Notes under the pieces: model-generated | What the model saw: only the letters and a program-made list of their open reading frames with translations | Database searches by the model: none | Told to the model about the DNA's origin: nothing | NCBI GenBank assembly: GCA_028455995.1 | Contig: JABELC010000004.1 | Span: forward strand, 2,356,001 to 2,420,000 | Direction: 5' to 3' | Source: Scleromitrula shiraiana | Lineage: Eukaryota > Ascomycota > Leotiomycetes > Helotiales > Sclerotiniaceae | DNA: 64,000 bases | Shown: piece by piece, positions 13,876-26,158 of the stretch | How the letters are laid out: each line of letters begins with the position of its first letter | Position numbering within the stretch: the first letter of the stretch is position 1 | Made by a program: the position numbers and the translations under genes

Positions 13876-15416
13876 TTAGTCGTGGATTATTCTTGTGTTG
13901 GTATCGGTGTGTATATGGGTATCTCCGTTGATAGTGGGAGTTTCCGTCATGATGCTTTCGCCATCTTCATCTTCATCTTCATCGTCGTCATCGTCGTCGT
14001 CATCATCATTATCCAGATCATCATCCCCATCTCCATCATCCCCCTCATCTCCATCTTCGCCCTCACCCTCACCCTCACCCCCCGGTTTCCTCCCCACCAA
14101 AACCCTAATCCGAAAATGCATCCCCCTAGCCCTCTTCTCATCCAACGCTACCCTCTTCAACTCCTCCTCCACCTCCCTACAACTACTCCTAACCTCCTCC
14201 TCATCCCACCCCATCTCCTTCGTCAACAACCTCAACGTGTACGCCTCCAGCGCCGACAACATCGACACCAGCCACAGTTTCCCGATCGTCTTCTGGCTCC
14301 TCTCTTCCGGCCACGTCCCCATCGGAATCCCAAACTCCCGAACCTCCACCCCCACAAATCCCCTCTCCCTCAACCGCTCCATCTCCAAATGCGCCGTCCC
14401 CCTCGGCCTCCCCGATTTCCTCGCCGCCTCCCCAACCATCCGAATCAATTTCGGCACCGTAGAATCTTCCTCGAAAAATCGAAGAAACGCTCTATGCTCA
14501 TCGAAATCCATCACTTCGATCCATCCCCCCGGTTTCAAATGCGTATACGCTTCCGAATATATATGATCCCAGTTTGAGAACGCCCCCGCCATATTCCGGA
14601 GATGAATAAGATCGAATTCGTTGGCTGGCCAGGTCCACCCGCCTTCCTCTTCGGCGTCGTCGATTTCGAAAAATACATTGAGCGGGACGGCGGTGGGTTG
14701 GACTTTGGCGATGTCGGTTCCGATTATTTCGGCCGAGGGCCAGAGATCTCCCATTCCCATTGCCCAGTCGCCACTACCGGTGCCAATATCGAGGATTCGC
14801 GTAGGGTTTGAGAGGGGAATGGTGGTTAATTCGTTGTCGAAGATTTGTAGGTATATTTGGTGGATTATTCGGAGTCGATCGAGCTCTTCTTCGTCGACGG
14901 GCATGTAGTAGTCTCCGATGTAGCAGCGTCCGTATTGTTTTATATATACCACATCAGTATCGTAAAGGGATCGGGTCGAATTACTATATTGATTGTTAGA
15001 ATGTTTAGCAAAGAAGAGAAGTATGGAGAAGAGAAAGGTATTAAAAGATTTGGGGTAGGATCTTACACTGTATCTCGATCCGTTTGAGCATGATGGAATA
15101 CTGATTTTGTATATGCGGCAGGACTCTTTTGATTTTCGATTTCTCCATTATCCCCCTCCGAAATTGCCCTCTCCTCAACATCTTCACATTCCATATCTGT
15201 GTCTCTACCCCCCTCGCCCTCTCCTTCATCAGCACTTATGACAATATTCTCCTCTTCCCTCCCCTCGACATCATCCCCATTATCCACAACAAATTCACGT
15301 CCAGGTTCCCGCTCCCCCTCTCCCTCCCTTCCCTCTCCTTCTCCCCCTCCATCTCCCCCTTCTTCCCTCGATTCCGGCCTCGAAACATTCGTACAAAGCG
15401 CTCCCCCCATTTGCAT
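13876..15416 (-). CDS. LaeA-like SAM-dependent methyltransferase with acidic tail
   Basis: Class I methyltransferase of the LaeA-like group common in filamentous fungi; some members regulate secondary metabolism, most are uncharacterised. Exons 15067-15416 and 13876-14983 give 485 residues. The ATG at 15414-15416 (MQMGGALC) is the most upstream Met in frame. The N-terminus (about 20-95) is Gly/Glu-rich and probably disordered. The join GT|T yields NSTRSLYDTDVVYIKQYGRC, then MPVDEEELDRLRIIHQ at about 144-159, the diagnostic block of this family. SAM motif I is ILDIGTGSGDWAMGM at about 180-194, and a later motif reads LKPGGWIEVMDFDEH. The C-terminus carries about 45 almost purely Asp/Glu/Gly residues encoded by GAT/GAC/GAA repeats, beyond the end of the catalytic fold. 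Confidence 0.85.
13963..14085. repeat. Trinucleotide-rich tract coding the acidic tail of the methyltransferase
   Basis: CATCTT/CATCGTCGT/CATCAT and CCCTCACC units on the plus strand read as Asp/Glu/Gly codons on the minus strand. Repeats of this kind change length by slippage in steps of three, so the tail length may differ between strains. Confidence 0.8.
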
Positions 15417-16330
15417 TATGTTCCTCCGCAACCCTTTCAACAAAGTAAATATATAATACCAATTGTATAAATAAGTCTCTCACTAGCACCAATAAATTTC
15501 AAATGCCCACAGAACCAACCAATACAATATTTCTATTATCCCTCCAGTTCAGTTCGTCTGCCCGCCTATCCAATATCCAGTATCTTCCACCCTACCATAT
15601 GCTATCCTCCAACCTAGACCAGAATTTAACTACCAATCCAATTCTCATTTATTCATTTAATCATTCGTGCATTCGTCTTCCTTTCTTCCTAATTTTATTC
15701 TCGACCAAACTATCCTCACCTCGCCGCGCTATCCATATATATATATATATATATGCAAATCAATCAAGAAATTAATCAATCAATCTAAAAAAGACGAATG
15801 AATATGCTTATTTAAAAGAACAGTAACAATAATACCAATTCAATAACGATGTCAGAAAATAGAACAAATAAATCGAATTCCCACTTCTCAAATTTTTCCT
15901 TCCTACTCACTCATTTATAAAAAGCAAGCAATCAAGCAAGCAAGTAAGCAATCAAGCAAGAAAGAAAGAAAGAAAAAATTATATAAAAGTAAATAAAATA
16001 ATAAACCTCAAGATATATAATATTAATTAATTATGGTCCATCCACCAAGCTATCAACCCCGTAAAATTGGACGCAAATACGTATCTCGATTTTCGATTTT
16101 CGATTTCGGTACAAATGGTACTGCTCCCCGCTGGTACTGTCCATCGAATACTCGTAGATGGATGATATTTGATGGATTGAGTGAGTGAGTCCACGGGTGG
16201 GTATTTGTATTGTACTCTAGGGTTTTCGTGCCTGTTTGTGTTTGTGTTTGTGTTTGTAAGATTGGATTGTTGGGTTGGCTTGGGTTTGGTTTGGCTTGGT
16301 TTGGTTACCTGTTGAGCTTGTACTGTTAAG

Positions 16331-16332
16331 TA

Positions 16333-16371
<39 letters not shown>
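16331..16371. repeat. Microsatellite (TATC)10
   Basis: Ten perfect tetranucleotide units in the methyltransferase upstream region. Confidence 0.95.
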
Positions 16372-17185
16372 ACGGAGTAGTACCTATATTGGTGATTGGT
16401 AATATAGGATAGGATCGTACGGTGATCTGATCGTGGAAGCGGTGACCATCAGTTCAGTTCTCTTCTCATTTATTACTCCTCTACTCATCAGTACAACTAA
16501 TCTAAATTTACTGTGCGGAGTACCGGTACTGAGTATATGGATGGATAATTCTGGAAATGCTATGATTATATACAATTCAATCCTATCCTATCCCCTATTA
16601 TAGTAGAGTAGATACGAATAAAAAATAAAGTATATACACAATAGTGACACAATATTCGTAACTAATCAAAAAAAAAAATCAATCAATTTCTTAATGGTAA
16701 TATCGTATCGTATCGTATCGTATCGAGGGTAAAAAAAAGGAACATGCCAACTTTTAAACCAAACTAACGGGCCGAACTATACTATACCATTCATTTCCCC
16801 ATTCCATTCATTTCCCCATTCATTTCTATTTCCCCATTCCATTTCCCCATTTCCCCATTCCACTCCATTTCCCGCCATCTATCCCGACCATCTCTCAGTT
16901 CTAAACCAAACTCTTCAACCCTCCCCCCCCTTCCCCTAAAAAAAAATCAATACCACACACACACACCACACACCACACACCACACACATCCCAACCCCAC
17001 GGCCCCGGTATCATTTCAATCACATCTCCATCTTCCAGGCAAGTCGAATCGCATTCCCCAGTATCCAGCTAACGCTACTATGTATGTATGTACGTGCCTG
17101 CATTTAGGCTATTACTATTCGTGGGGTCTGTCCATGCATCGTATCGTATTATCCGAGGTCGGCGGTGTGAGAGATGAGAATGATA

Positions 17186-17277
17186 TGAATATGAGTATGA
17201 ATGAGTATGAGTATGAGTATGATGAGAGTATGAGTATGATGAGAGTATGAGTATGATGAGAGTATGAGTATGAGTAT
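17186..17277. repeat. Minisatellite of GAGTAT / GATGAGAGTAT units
   Basis: Nested tandem array in which a six-base unit (GAGTAT) alternates with a longer 17-18-base unit containing GATGAGAGTATGAGTAT. The longer unit is present about three times. Confidence 0.85.
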
Positions 17278-18228
17278 GATTGATTTTTGATTTTTGAACA
17301 TATGATATGATATGATATGATATATAATATGATATATAATATGAGATGTAATATAAGATGAGGATGTAATATGAGATAAGATGAGGATATAAGTATAAAT
17401 GGGAAGTATACGGTATACGGTATATGGTATATGGTATATAAACGATCTGGTATAATTACAGTGGACAGATGGTATATTTATACCATGTCTCTTGGATATG
17501 CATGGCCCTGCGGGGTGGGCAGAGAGAAAAAATAAATACCGTATGTAGATAGATGGCACAGAGGAAACTAATCGTCCTGGTTTTTAGAATTAATCAGTCA
17601 ATACTCACTCACTCACTCCGCATCTATCTCATCTCATCTCATCTCATCTCATCTCATTTCATCTCATCTATCTCATCACCCCGCATTAGGGACGACCCAC
17701 CATCTACCATGGTAGATCCATTCATTCATCAATCACATCACATCACATCGATTCGGCAATCACATAGATCAAAAATCACTCATCTAGAAGCAAACATCAC
17801 TTACTAGTAAAATCTACGCGATATTTCATTTTATATTTTCCAAGATTCTCCATAATCCAAAAAAATCCAGACGTGAAAATCTTTATTCCTTTACCTTACT
17901 CCTTTCCAATTGCTATCTCCATCTCCTGCTAGAGCCCATGCCGTCTTTACCCCATTCTAAAAATTCATCAAATATCCAAGTCCTCCTATCATCACCCATC
18001 CGCATTGCGCTACATAACCAGACATAACATTCATATGCGCTCGCTCATCGATGTGCAGTGAAAGAAATAGATGTCCGTGAGAATCTAAACGCTCTCTATC
18101 CAAAAGAAGAAATATCCCGCGAGAGGATGAAAAAGAAACTGTAAAGAAAAAACCAGACCGGATCTTTTTCTACGCCTCCAAAATTGATATCAAGCTTCAT
18201 AAAGAAACCAACCAAAAAACAGCCGAAT

Positions 18229-18263
<35 letters not shown>

Positions 18264-18267
18264 AGAT

Positions 18268-19745
18268 CTAAACATTAACCACCTGTTCTTGACCATGAGA
18301 AACCCCGTTAAGCTTTCTCTTCTTCCCCAAAACCATATTATCATCACCATCAACAAGCATGTCATCCTTCACCTCCTCCACAACCTCATGGCTAGCAATA
18401 ACCTCCGTGCCCGCCACGATGGGAAATGGCGTGAGCACCTTAGTGATATCGCCCCACCATCTCTCGCCAAATCGTCGATACCAATCCACCGTAATGGCCA
18501 TCCCGTCTTCAAAACTAGTCTTTTGCTCCCACCCTAAGTTGCGCAACTTGGTTCCATCGACCGCGTACCGATGGTCGTTGAATGGCCGGTCTTGGGTGTG
18601 TTTGACCCATTTGTGGAGTTGCTCTTGCGTGCTGTGGGGTATGTTGAGGTAGGTGAGTAATTTGGAACATAGGGTTAAATTGGAAATCTCATCGTAGGAT
18701 CCGACGTTGTAGATTTGTCCTATTGCTCCCTTGTGGAGAATGGTGTCAAATGCATCGGCGGCGTCTCCAGCAAAAAGATATCTCCTGGTGGGAGTTCCAT
18801 CCCCGTGCAATACGACAGGCTCTCCTCGTTGGAGCAAACAACTGAATTTTGGAATGATTTCTAGTTAACCGTGTTAGCAATTTTTAGATCAGATCATATG
18901 ATATAATTATTTGTTAGCTTACTCTCAGGATATTGATGTGGACCGTAGACATTGTTACTGCGCACAATAATCACAGGTAACTTGAAACTCTTCTGGTACG
19001 AATGTACCAACATTTCTGCTGCGGCCTTACTAGCTGCATAAGGGTTTGTTGGAGCCAAAATACTCGTTTCTAAGAGATCGTCCGCATCATCCTTAACCTC
19101 TCCGTAGACTTCGTCCGTAGAGATATGAATGAATCGCTTAATTCCAACCTTCTTTGCACTCTCAAGAAGAACATGAGTACCATAAACATTTGTATGTGTG
19201 AAAGCGTAAGAATTTCCAAAACTCAAATCGACATGAGATTGAGCTGCGAAATGAAAAATTGTATCGATATTATGTCGTTGAAGGCAATCGACGACCTCGG
19301 AAGGATTCGTGATATCTCCATGGTAGAAAGAGAAATTTCGTTTGTCATTGAGGACTCGTGTGTTGTTCAAAGAGGAACAATAGTCGAGCTTGTCAAATGA
19401 CACGATATTGTATGCATCGGGATAGGTTAACGTCAAGTGTCGAACCAGCCAACAAGCACTATTATTAATTAGAGAAGAATTCCTTGCTTCACAAAAAGTC
19501 TCGGTTCATACATAAATCCAGCACCTCCTGTTATCATTATATTCTTAACGCCTGGCAATGGTTCGAATTTTGTGCTTCCTGTAAGTACAGGGGCTTCTTT
19601 CCAAACACCAAAATCTTCAAAGAATTTGTTATGTTCTCCATTTGTAGAGGAAGGAGCTGTAATAAATTAATCAGCGATAGTCTCAAAAACCTGCTAGTGT
19701 AAGGTTTTGCTTACTTGGAGGACCTCCGTTTGTTTTTGATGCCAT
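18268..19745 (-). CDS. UDP-glucose 4,6-dehydratase (RmlB/RHM-like)
   Basis: Short-chain dehydrogenase predicted to turn a sugar nucleotide (in fungi, UDP-glucose) into its 4-keto-6-deoxy form, the first step to UDP-rhamnose. Exons 19715-19745, 19512-19656, 18923-19458 and 18268-18860 give 434 residues; all phases fit. The NAD-binding Gly motif ITGGAGFIACWLVRHL is rebuilt across the second intron (AT|T). Then come DTIFHFAAQSHVDLSF, the Thr-Asp-Glu triad in HISTDEVYGEV typical of 4,6-dehydratases, the catalytic YAASK, and LPVIIVRSNNVYGPHQYPEK. Sugar-nucleotide binding follows at GDGTPTRRYLF and DRPFNDHRYAVDGTKL. The ~70-residue N-terminal lead and ~55-residue C-terminal tail exceed the bacterial RmlB core. 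Botrytis cinerea has a studied enzyme of this kind; orthology is probable but was not checked. Confidence 0.88.
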
Positions 19746-20282
19746 TGTATTCAAAAGAAAGTTGCTTTCTGCAAATTCAAAAGTTTGTTTTTGGAAAAAA
19801 GAGGAAATACTGTCGAGTTGAATGCAGATGGATTAAAGTGAAGGGATGCAAAGATACTTTAAAGATTGAGGTAGATATTTGCGAAGGCCGTTTGTAAGAG
19901 TGTATAAGGAGGGTATCAAGAAGTTTTATTTCGAGAGGCTGCGTAGAGGAGGCGTAAAGGAAACCAAGGAATGTCTAATTTCCAACAATTGGCGGATGCA
20001 GGGAGATATATATCATTAACTTTTTATTCTGATTCTAAGAAAAAAAGGAAAAGTTAAGATGCGACAGCACTCGGAAGGTCGATTCCGTACCCAGCCCAAC
20101 GAATTCTCAATCCTGGCAAGGCGAAGGAGGTATACGAGATTGAGTGAGGTGTATTTAGAAAAGCGAATGCTTGGTGGGCAGTGATATGCAAGGAGATGAG
20201 ATGGAAAGATTGGAAAAGGAATGGAGTTGAGACTTTATTATGGTATGGATTAGGGATAAGGTATGTTTTTAGAAGAGAAGAA

Positions 20283-20356
20283 GATAATAATAATAATAAT
20301 AAAATAATTATTATTATTATAATAATTATTATTATTACTATTATAATAATAATAAT
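20283..20356. repeat. Inverted AAT/ATT microsatellite
   Basis: An AAT array turns into TTA units and then back into AAT units. The two orientations face each other and can pair as a hairpin. Confidence 0.8.
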
Positions 20357-21251
20357 GAGGGAAGTGAAAAAGACAGGAAAGGAAATATCCCATATGGAAG
20401 AAATTCCATGGTAGTAAGATATTAGGATATTCGAATGGGGTATTGTATCAAGTCAAGTAATGTAAGGTAGGGGTTGTAGGTACAGTAAAAATGATGAAAT
20501 ATTTTAGTTTCCTTACAAGGCCATTTTCCAGGAACAGGACTAAATTTAGATTGATTTCATTGATTTCATTGATTCCATTGATTCCATTAATCCCATTGAT
20601 TTCCAAGCCTTTAGCGGTGGGATTTAAATTAAAATAGTGTTTTAACCTAGTGAATCTCATCAGTACGGAATAATCTTTGTAAATAGTAATATATGTATGT
20701 ATATATGTATATATGTATATATGTATATATGTATATAATATGTACATTGATCCATCTAAAGGGAAGAAGGAATAATAATGGGGAACGGCTTCTAACCGAT
20801 AAAGTGGAGTTATCTATCTCTAAGCATATTGAAGATGATAAATATTTTGAGGTTATTGATATCTTTTAAAGTATACTTACTTATTTTCAAGGTTAATACA
20901 ATGTCTTATTAATGATCATTATTAAGTTGATTACAGGTATACATACGAATCTTCAACGCTAAACATTAACCTTGAGGTACTATCTACGGGTACGAAGCAA
21001 CGCTTGCAAGGAAGGGATTTGCCCAGATCTACAATGCATCCTTGAGCCATCCAAGTCTCACTGCTCACCCACATGAAATTTGCTTATCCGATCCTATCTT
21101 ATTTATAGGTTAGCATAGTTGATTATTCTGATGTGTATATATGTCAGAAAGCCATTGGTTAAGGAATAATTAGAATACGGTAGATGTCTATAATGAAAAA
21201 GGGCATGATGTCAACTTGATCAATAATCATTTACAATATATCAAAAAGGAA

Positions 21252-21343
21252 AAGAAGAAGAAGAAGAAGAAGAAGAAGAAGAAGAAGAAGAAGAAGAAGA
21301 AGAAGAAGAAAAAGAAAAGAAAAAGAAAAAGAAAAAGAAAAAA
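21252..21343. repeat. Microsatellite (GAA)n then (GAAAAA)n
   Basis: About 19 GAA units followed by degenerate AAAGAAAAG units. This is a pure purine strand of about 90 bases. Confidence 0.93.
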
Positions 21344-22366
21344 GCCTAGACTTTTGGAGTAATAGTGGAGAGATAGTATCTGTCCCCGATATTGCGTTTC
21401 CAAGTATCCACTGAATTGAGTATTTGCATACGTACCTACCTAGATACTATATCATAGCTCACTCTTAGTGACTAACCATTACATTTATTAGCTTGCTTCT
21501 ACGGAAGTACGCTGTTATGCTTCTACGCTTCTTCAATTGTTACAAATATTTGAGACCAAACAACCTGTAACCATGATCCATTACGTGTATCTCTCTCTCA
21601 TCCCATCCCATCCCATCCCATCTCATCCTTTCTTATCCCAACCCATCCCATCTCATCCTTTCTTATCCCAACCCATCCGATCCAATCCAATCCAATGCAA
21701 TCCTACTAGTATACTTTTTGAAAAACACTCTCGCGAATAAATTAGACCTTTCGCGTGTGATGTGTGTAGCAGAAAGTCAAAATTAATGCCCCCATCATCG
21801 GATCTAATATGCCACAAGTTTATAAATACACACCAAGATCTTTAGGATCATAATCTAACCTAATCTTGAAACACCAAACCTTACATACCGGATATGGATA
21901 TTTCCTACAAGAGTTTCTTCTTTCAGTTAATAATTAATTAATATAAATCTGATCTACCATAAACTTTATCCACTGATCTAATAATCCTTGTCACATGAGG
22001 GAGTAGAAGGTAGCATGTTTTGGAATTAAAAAATCTTTCTGGCCGCAGTTATGATAGTTAATTTTATTGTTCTGGCTGTAATTTATTACTAGTCCCCCTT
22101 CAGTAATAACTTCTTTTTTTTTTTAACTTTTTTTAACTTAACATTGGACTTTGGGCTGCTACTGGCCCTACCATCCATCTACCATACCTAGGTATTCTTC
22201 TCCTCTTACATGATCTTTGGAATGTTCAAATTGCCATCTTTTTTTCAAATCTCCCAAATTCAATATTTACTTACAATACACACAATACACACAATACAAT
22301 ACAACCTGATCTGATCAGATCCCATTCGACCTGAATTTATTCCAAATTTCTGAATAAACAGACATT

Positions 22367-23949
22367 ATGGCCGACCGATCAGCAGACCGAACGGCATCTA
22401 TTAGTTCATCATCGTCTGAACATGAATCTTTCGGCGATAAGACAGAGAAGCGTGGTTTCATGAACTCCTCCCAAGATGATGATTATAAGTTAAGAACACC
22501 GGAAGAACTAGAAGATATTGGCGATGATATCGAACGAGCAGAATTACTTGCTCCTCCTCCTGCGCAAGAAAAATCAAAAACTCCTGAAAGTAGTGTTAGA
22601 ACGGCCGCAATATGGATGATTGTAAACACATTGGCTACAATTGGTATCGTGAGTATTCCCCCCCCCCCTTTTTTTTCCCCCATAATAATCTGAAAATTTC
22701 CAAATTCTCAATAACTTACACTACTTTCCTAGGTTTTTACAAACAAAGCCATTTTCTCTGATCCCTCATTAAAACTTGCACAACTCACATTTGCGGCTTT
22801 CCATTTCGTGGTAACATGGCTCACTTTATACACGTTATCACGCCCGCGATTCGCAATGTTTACACCCAAACGAATAGCAATCAAAGATATCTTTCCCCTC
22901 GCCATTGCCATGGCCTTGAATGTTATCTTACCCAATTTATCACTTGCATTCTCCTCGGTCACCTTTTACCAAGTCGCACGTATCCTACTCACGCCCACCG
23001 TCGCTCTTATGAATTTCGTTCTTTACAGATCCACTTTACCTAAAAATGCAATTTTAGCTTTGATACCAGCTTGTGTTGGTGTAGGAATGGTATCTTATTA
23101 TGATTCTTTACCAACAGCCGATGCGAATATTAAAACCACGAGTACCTTGGGGGTTATTTTCGCCTTTACGGGAATCTTTGCTAGTTCACTCTACACGGTT
23201 TGGATCGCTAGCTATCACAAGAAATTGCAGGTTAACAGTATGCAATTACTGTTTAGCCAAGCTCCATTGGCCGCTTTCATGCTACTTTATGTTATCCCGT
23301 TCGTAGATACTTTCCCCGTTTGGACCGAGGTTCCGGTGAACAGATGGGTCATGATCTTTATGGTATGTATTGTCTTGCCCGTGTTTTGTGATTATATTCG
23401 TATATGCAGACGTAGATGCAAATGTCAGCTAACATTCTTTCCCTCCCTAGTCCGGTCTATTTGCTTGCATCATTAATATGTCACAATTTTTTATCATTGC
23501 TCAAACTGGTCCAGTATCCAGTACAGTTGTTGGACATGTGAAAACTTGTTCAATTGTTGCACTTGGATGGCTTACTTCTGGGAGAGCAGTTGGGGATAAA
23601 TCAGTACTTGGAGTTTTTGTTGCTATAGGAGGAATTATTGCGTGAGTCTTTTCTTTTTCTTTTCTTTTTGTACCTTCGAATTTTCTTATCTGTGATTTTA
23701 TTTATCTGTTTCTTTCACTGCATTCGGTCCTCTAATTATTGTATCTTGGCAAACATGGAAAGATACTGCACGAGATACTGCACTTCAACTCTGCAAGCAT
23801 ATTTTTATTATTTTTTTACTTCCACCATTTTAGCTTTTAGCTGTAATCCCCACGTGCTAATCATCTCGACATCAAACAATCCACTGACATTACTTTGTAC
23901 CAGATATTCTATCGTAATGCTCAAGCATAAAGCCCAACAAAAGTCCTAA
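22367..23949 (+). CDS. Triose-phosphate/nucleotide-sugar transporter family (DMT) membrane protein
   Basis: Drug/metabolite-transporter-superfamily carrier of the TPT (SLC35-like) type, probably in Golgi or ER membranes exchanging a nucleotide sugar or related solute. Exons 22367-22648, 22733-23362, 23451-23641 and 23904-23949 give 382 residues. The first ~80 residues are a hydrophilic acidic tail facing the cytosol. About ten hydrophobic segments follow, for example AAIWMIVNTLATIGIVFTNK, LPNLSLAFSSVTFYQVARIL and LGVIFAFTGIFASSLYTVW. The signature VVGHVKTCSIVALGW with its Lys-Thr pair places it in the KT subgroup that includes plant UDP-rhamnose/UDP-galactose carriers and SLC35E3. The C-terminus KHKAQQKS is Lys-rich. 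It is divergent from the UDP-glucose dehydratase. The substrate is not determined. Confidence 0.85.
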
Positions 23950-26158
23950 AATCGAAGAAGAATGCGATTTGACATCTTTCTCAACTTCTCCTGTTCACCA
24001 ATATTTTTCTTCATCAGTACAATGACGAGTTTGTCGTCTTATCTTTAGGCTACCTATGCGATGCCATGCCATGCGATTCGATTCGGATACATACTTGCAT
24101 ATTAGTTTTTTTCAATCCATCAATCAAATATGCAAGTGTCCATAATTAGCGGGGTAGTGTACTCTAGATCGTGTACGGTTATATTGGTATTGGGCACAAC
24201 ATATATTTCGTAGGACACATGTCAAATGGAAGACCCTAGTCAGGGCAGAAAAAAGCAGCACAGGCAAGTGCTATAGTGATGTTCGTCCGTGCACTGAGTG
24301 CGTCACTACAGCTGGTGTACGTTGTAGTACTAGGGATTTCTTTTTTTTTTTTTTTTTTTTTTTTTTGGAAAAAAGATTTGGGCATAAAATATACCAGGCA
24401 GCTTAACATCGATATTGGAGTTTAGATGTTATGATGTATTTGTATAACAGATTTTGCGATTGCTTTACTTAGATATCGGATGGGATGGGATAGGATGGGA
24501 TGGAGTCGAATAGGCGTTTGATTTTTGGATTTGGATTTATTTTTGCGAGCTTTATTCTGTGAAGAATAGGAGGAAGGGAAGGGAAGGGGAGGGAAGGGGA
24601 AGGTTAGATTGCATCTCATATCTATCTGATGAACGAGTCCCACCCCAAAATCAATAGCAGATAATTCATGAATCGAACAATATGTCATGATCCATTATCA
24701 GACTTAAAAAAACCCATTTCTTTGAATCTTCCTCTGACTTTCCCAATTCGTTCATATACCCGTGGACAATCATACTTCGAGTCGAAATTAGTCTTGGTTG
24801 AAGATCTCTTTAGCTGCGTAGCTATAGTAGGTAGCTAGTACAATTTTCTTCCTCCGTAACTACGTAAAGATCTATACCTAGACGGGGGGGGTGTAGATTG
24901 ATATTTCGTTTGGGCAAGATAAATATTAGTTTAGATCATCTATGTACGTACATGTACGTACTTGTAAGCGACAAACGAGTATGCAATTCCACGCATAGAT
25001 GTGCATTCATGTGTGTGAGAAGGTGAGGGGGGTCAAGCGCGCGCTTGCTTTGCCTTGTTCGTAGAATTACTGAATTAGATCGTGAGGTCGTGAGGTTGAG
25101 GTTGAGATTTGGTGCTATGAATTGAAATCTCTCGAGAACTCTCCCATCTATACCATCTCACCTGGAATGAGACACCGTTAACTGGCAAGAAAAATACTAT
25201 ATAAAGAACATAAGAAACACGTAAAAAAAATGTAAAAAAAAATTTAAAGTATATTTCTATTGGTTGAAGAGGAATCGAATAGTCGCCCCCAATCCTAACT
25301 CCAACTCCAATTAGCTCGATACGATACGATACGATACGATACGATAGATGGTCAAAGTTTAAATAATCAACTAGATAACTAACAAAGTAACTAACTAGCT
25401 AGCTAGCTAGCTAGCTAACTAAATAACTAACTTACCAACTAGCTAACCAACTAGCTAACCAACTAGCTAACCAACTAACTAACCAACTTCTTTCCACGAG
25501 CGAACGAATAACCCAGTCTTCTCTAGCTCCCAGTAACCAACCCAACCCTAATAAAACCAACATTTCTAAAAATACAATCAATCAATACACTACGAAGAGA
25601 AAATGCACATCACATGTATGTATCAGCCTCATTTCTCACTCGCGAGGTAAGGGGGTACGCAAGAGCCTCATCCATCTCATCCATCTCAACCATCTCACTC
25701 AGCCTGCCCCCCTTACAGTCTTGAGTTTAATGAACTACTATACACTTGTTTCGAAATCGAAAAGAAAAATTTTTCACGGAGAGTATGATATGCGTAATAT
25801 GCATGATATGATTATGTGGATAATTTGGATAATGTGGATAATGTATGTATGGAGGGAATTCTTAAACGCCATTTATTATATTGTTTTTTATCTAAACTTC
25901 CTGGTTGGTATTGGTATTGGTATTGATATTGATATTGATATTGGTATTCAGATGTCCGGGCCCCCTGTTACTCCGTAGATCAGATGGATGTTGGATTTCA
26001 TGTGGGAAAGAAGATTCGATGTCGGATACTTCTTCTCCGAGTCGCTCATGTGTGTGTGGTATGGTATGGTATGGTATAGTATGGTATAGTATGGTATAGT
26101 ATGATATAAATGCGTAGAAAAAAGTAAAAGGTAAACGCAGCAGAAGAAACAGAAAATT
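23950..26158. other. 2.2-kb intergenic region, simple repeats only
   Basis: Convergent gap between the transporter and the first DUF5672 gene. It contains a poly-T run near 24341-24366, GGGAAGGGGA units near 24575-24600, (ACGAT)n near 25318-25345, a CTAGCTAACCAA array at 25388-25484, TTGATA/TTGGTA near 25903-25950 and GGTATAGTAT near 26055-26105. No coding frame is supported. Confidence 0.55.
25388..25484. repeat. CTAG / CTAACCAACTAG tandem array
   Basis: (CTAG)n changes into a 12-base unit AACCAACTAGCT repeated about four times. Confidence 0.85.

Larger units (their letters stand above)
15417..18267. other. 2.85-kb intergenic region packed with micro- and minisatellites
   Basis: Divided among many short tandem arrays: (AT)n near 15736-15753, (TATC)10 at 16331-16371, (TATCG)5 near 16700-16725, CCCCATTC-type repeats near 16795-16865, a CACAC cluster near 16955-16988, GAGTAT/GATGAGAGTAT units at 17186-17277, (TGATA)n near 17300-17340, (CATCT)n near 17628-17670 and a 31-base A run at 18230-18260. 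Both flanking genes lie on the minus strand. No coding frame is convincing. Confidence 0.6.
19746..22366. other. 2.6-kb divergent intergenic region
   Basis: Lies between the start codons of the dehydratase (-) and the transporter (+). It contains (AAT)n/(TTA)n at 20283-20356, a GTATATAT array near 20695-20740, a GAA array at 21252-21310 running into GAAAAA units to about 21343, and CCCATCTCATCCTTTCTTAT minisatellite units near 21600-21690. No gene is supported. Confidence 0.55.

Noticed and set aside
13882..14577. Plus-strand frames rich in Ser and Pro opposite the methyltransferase
   Set aside because: They are antisense shadows of the GC-rich methyltransferase exon. The minus strand has clear SAM motifs.
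15417..18267. CRISPR-like or regulatory interpretation of the tandem arrays
   Set aside because: Units are contiguous micro- or minisatellites without spacers, in a eukaryotic genome.
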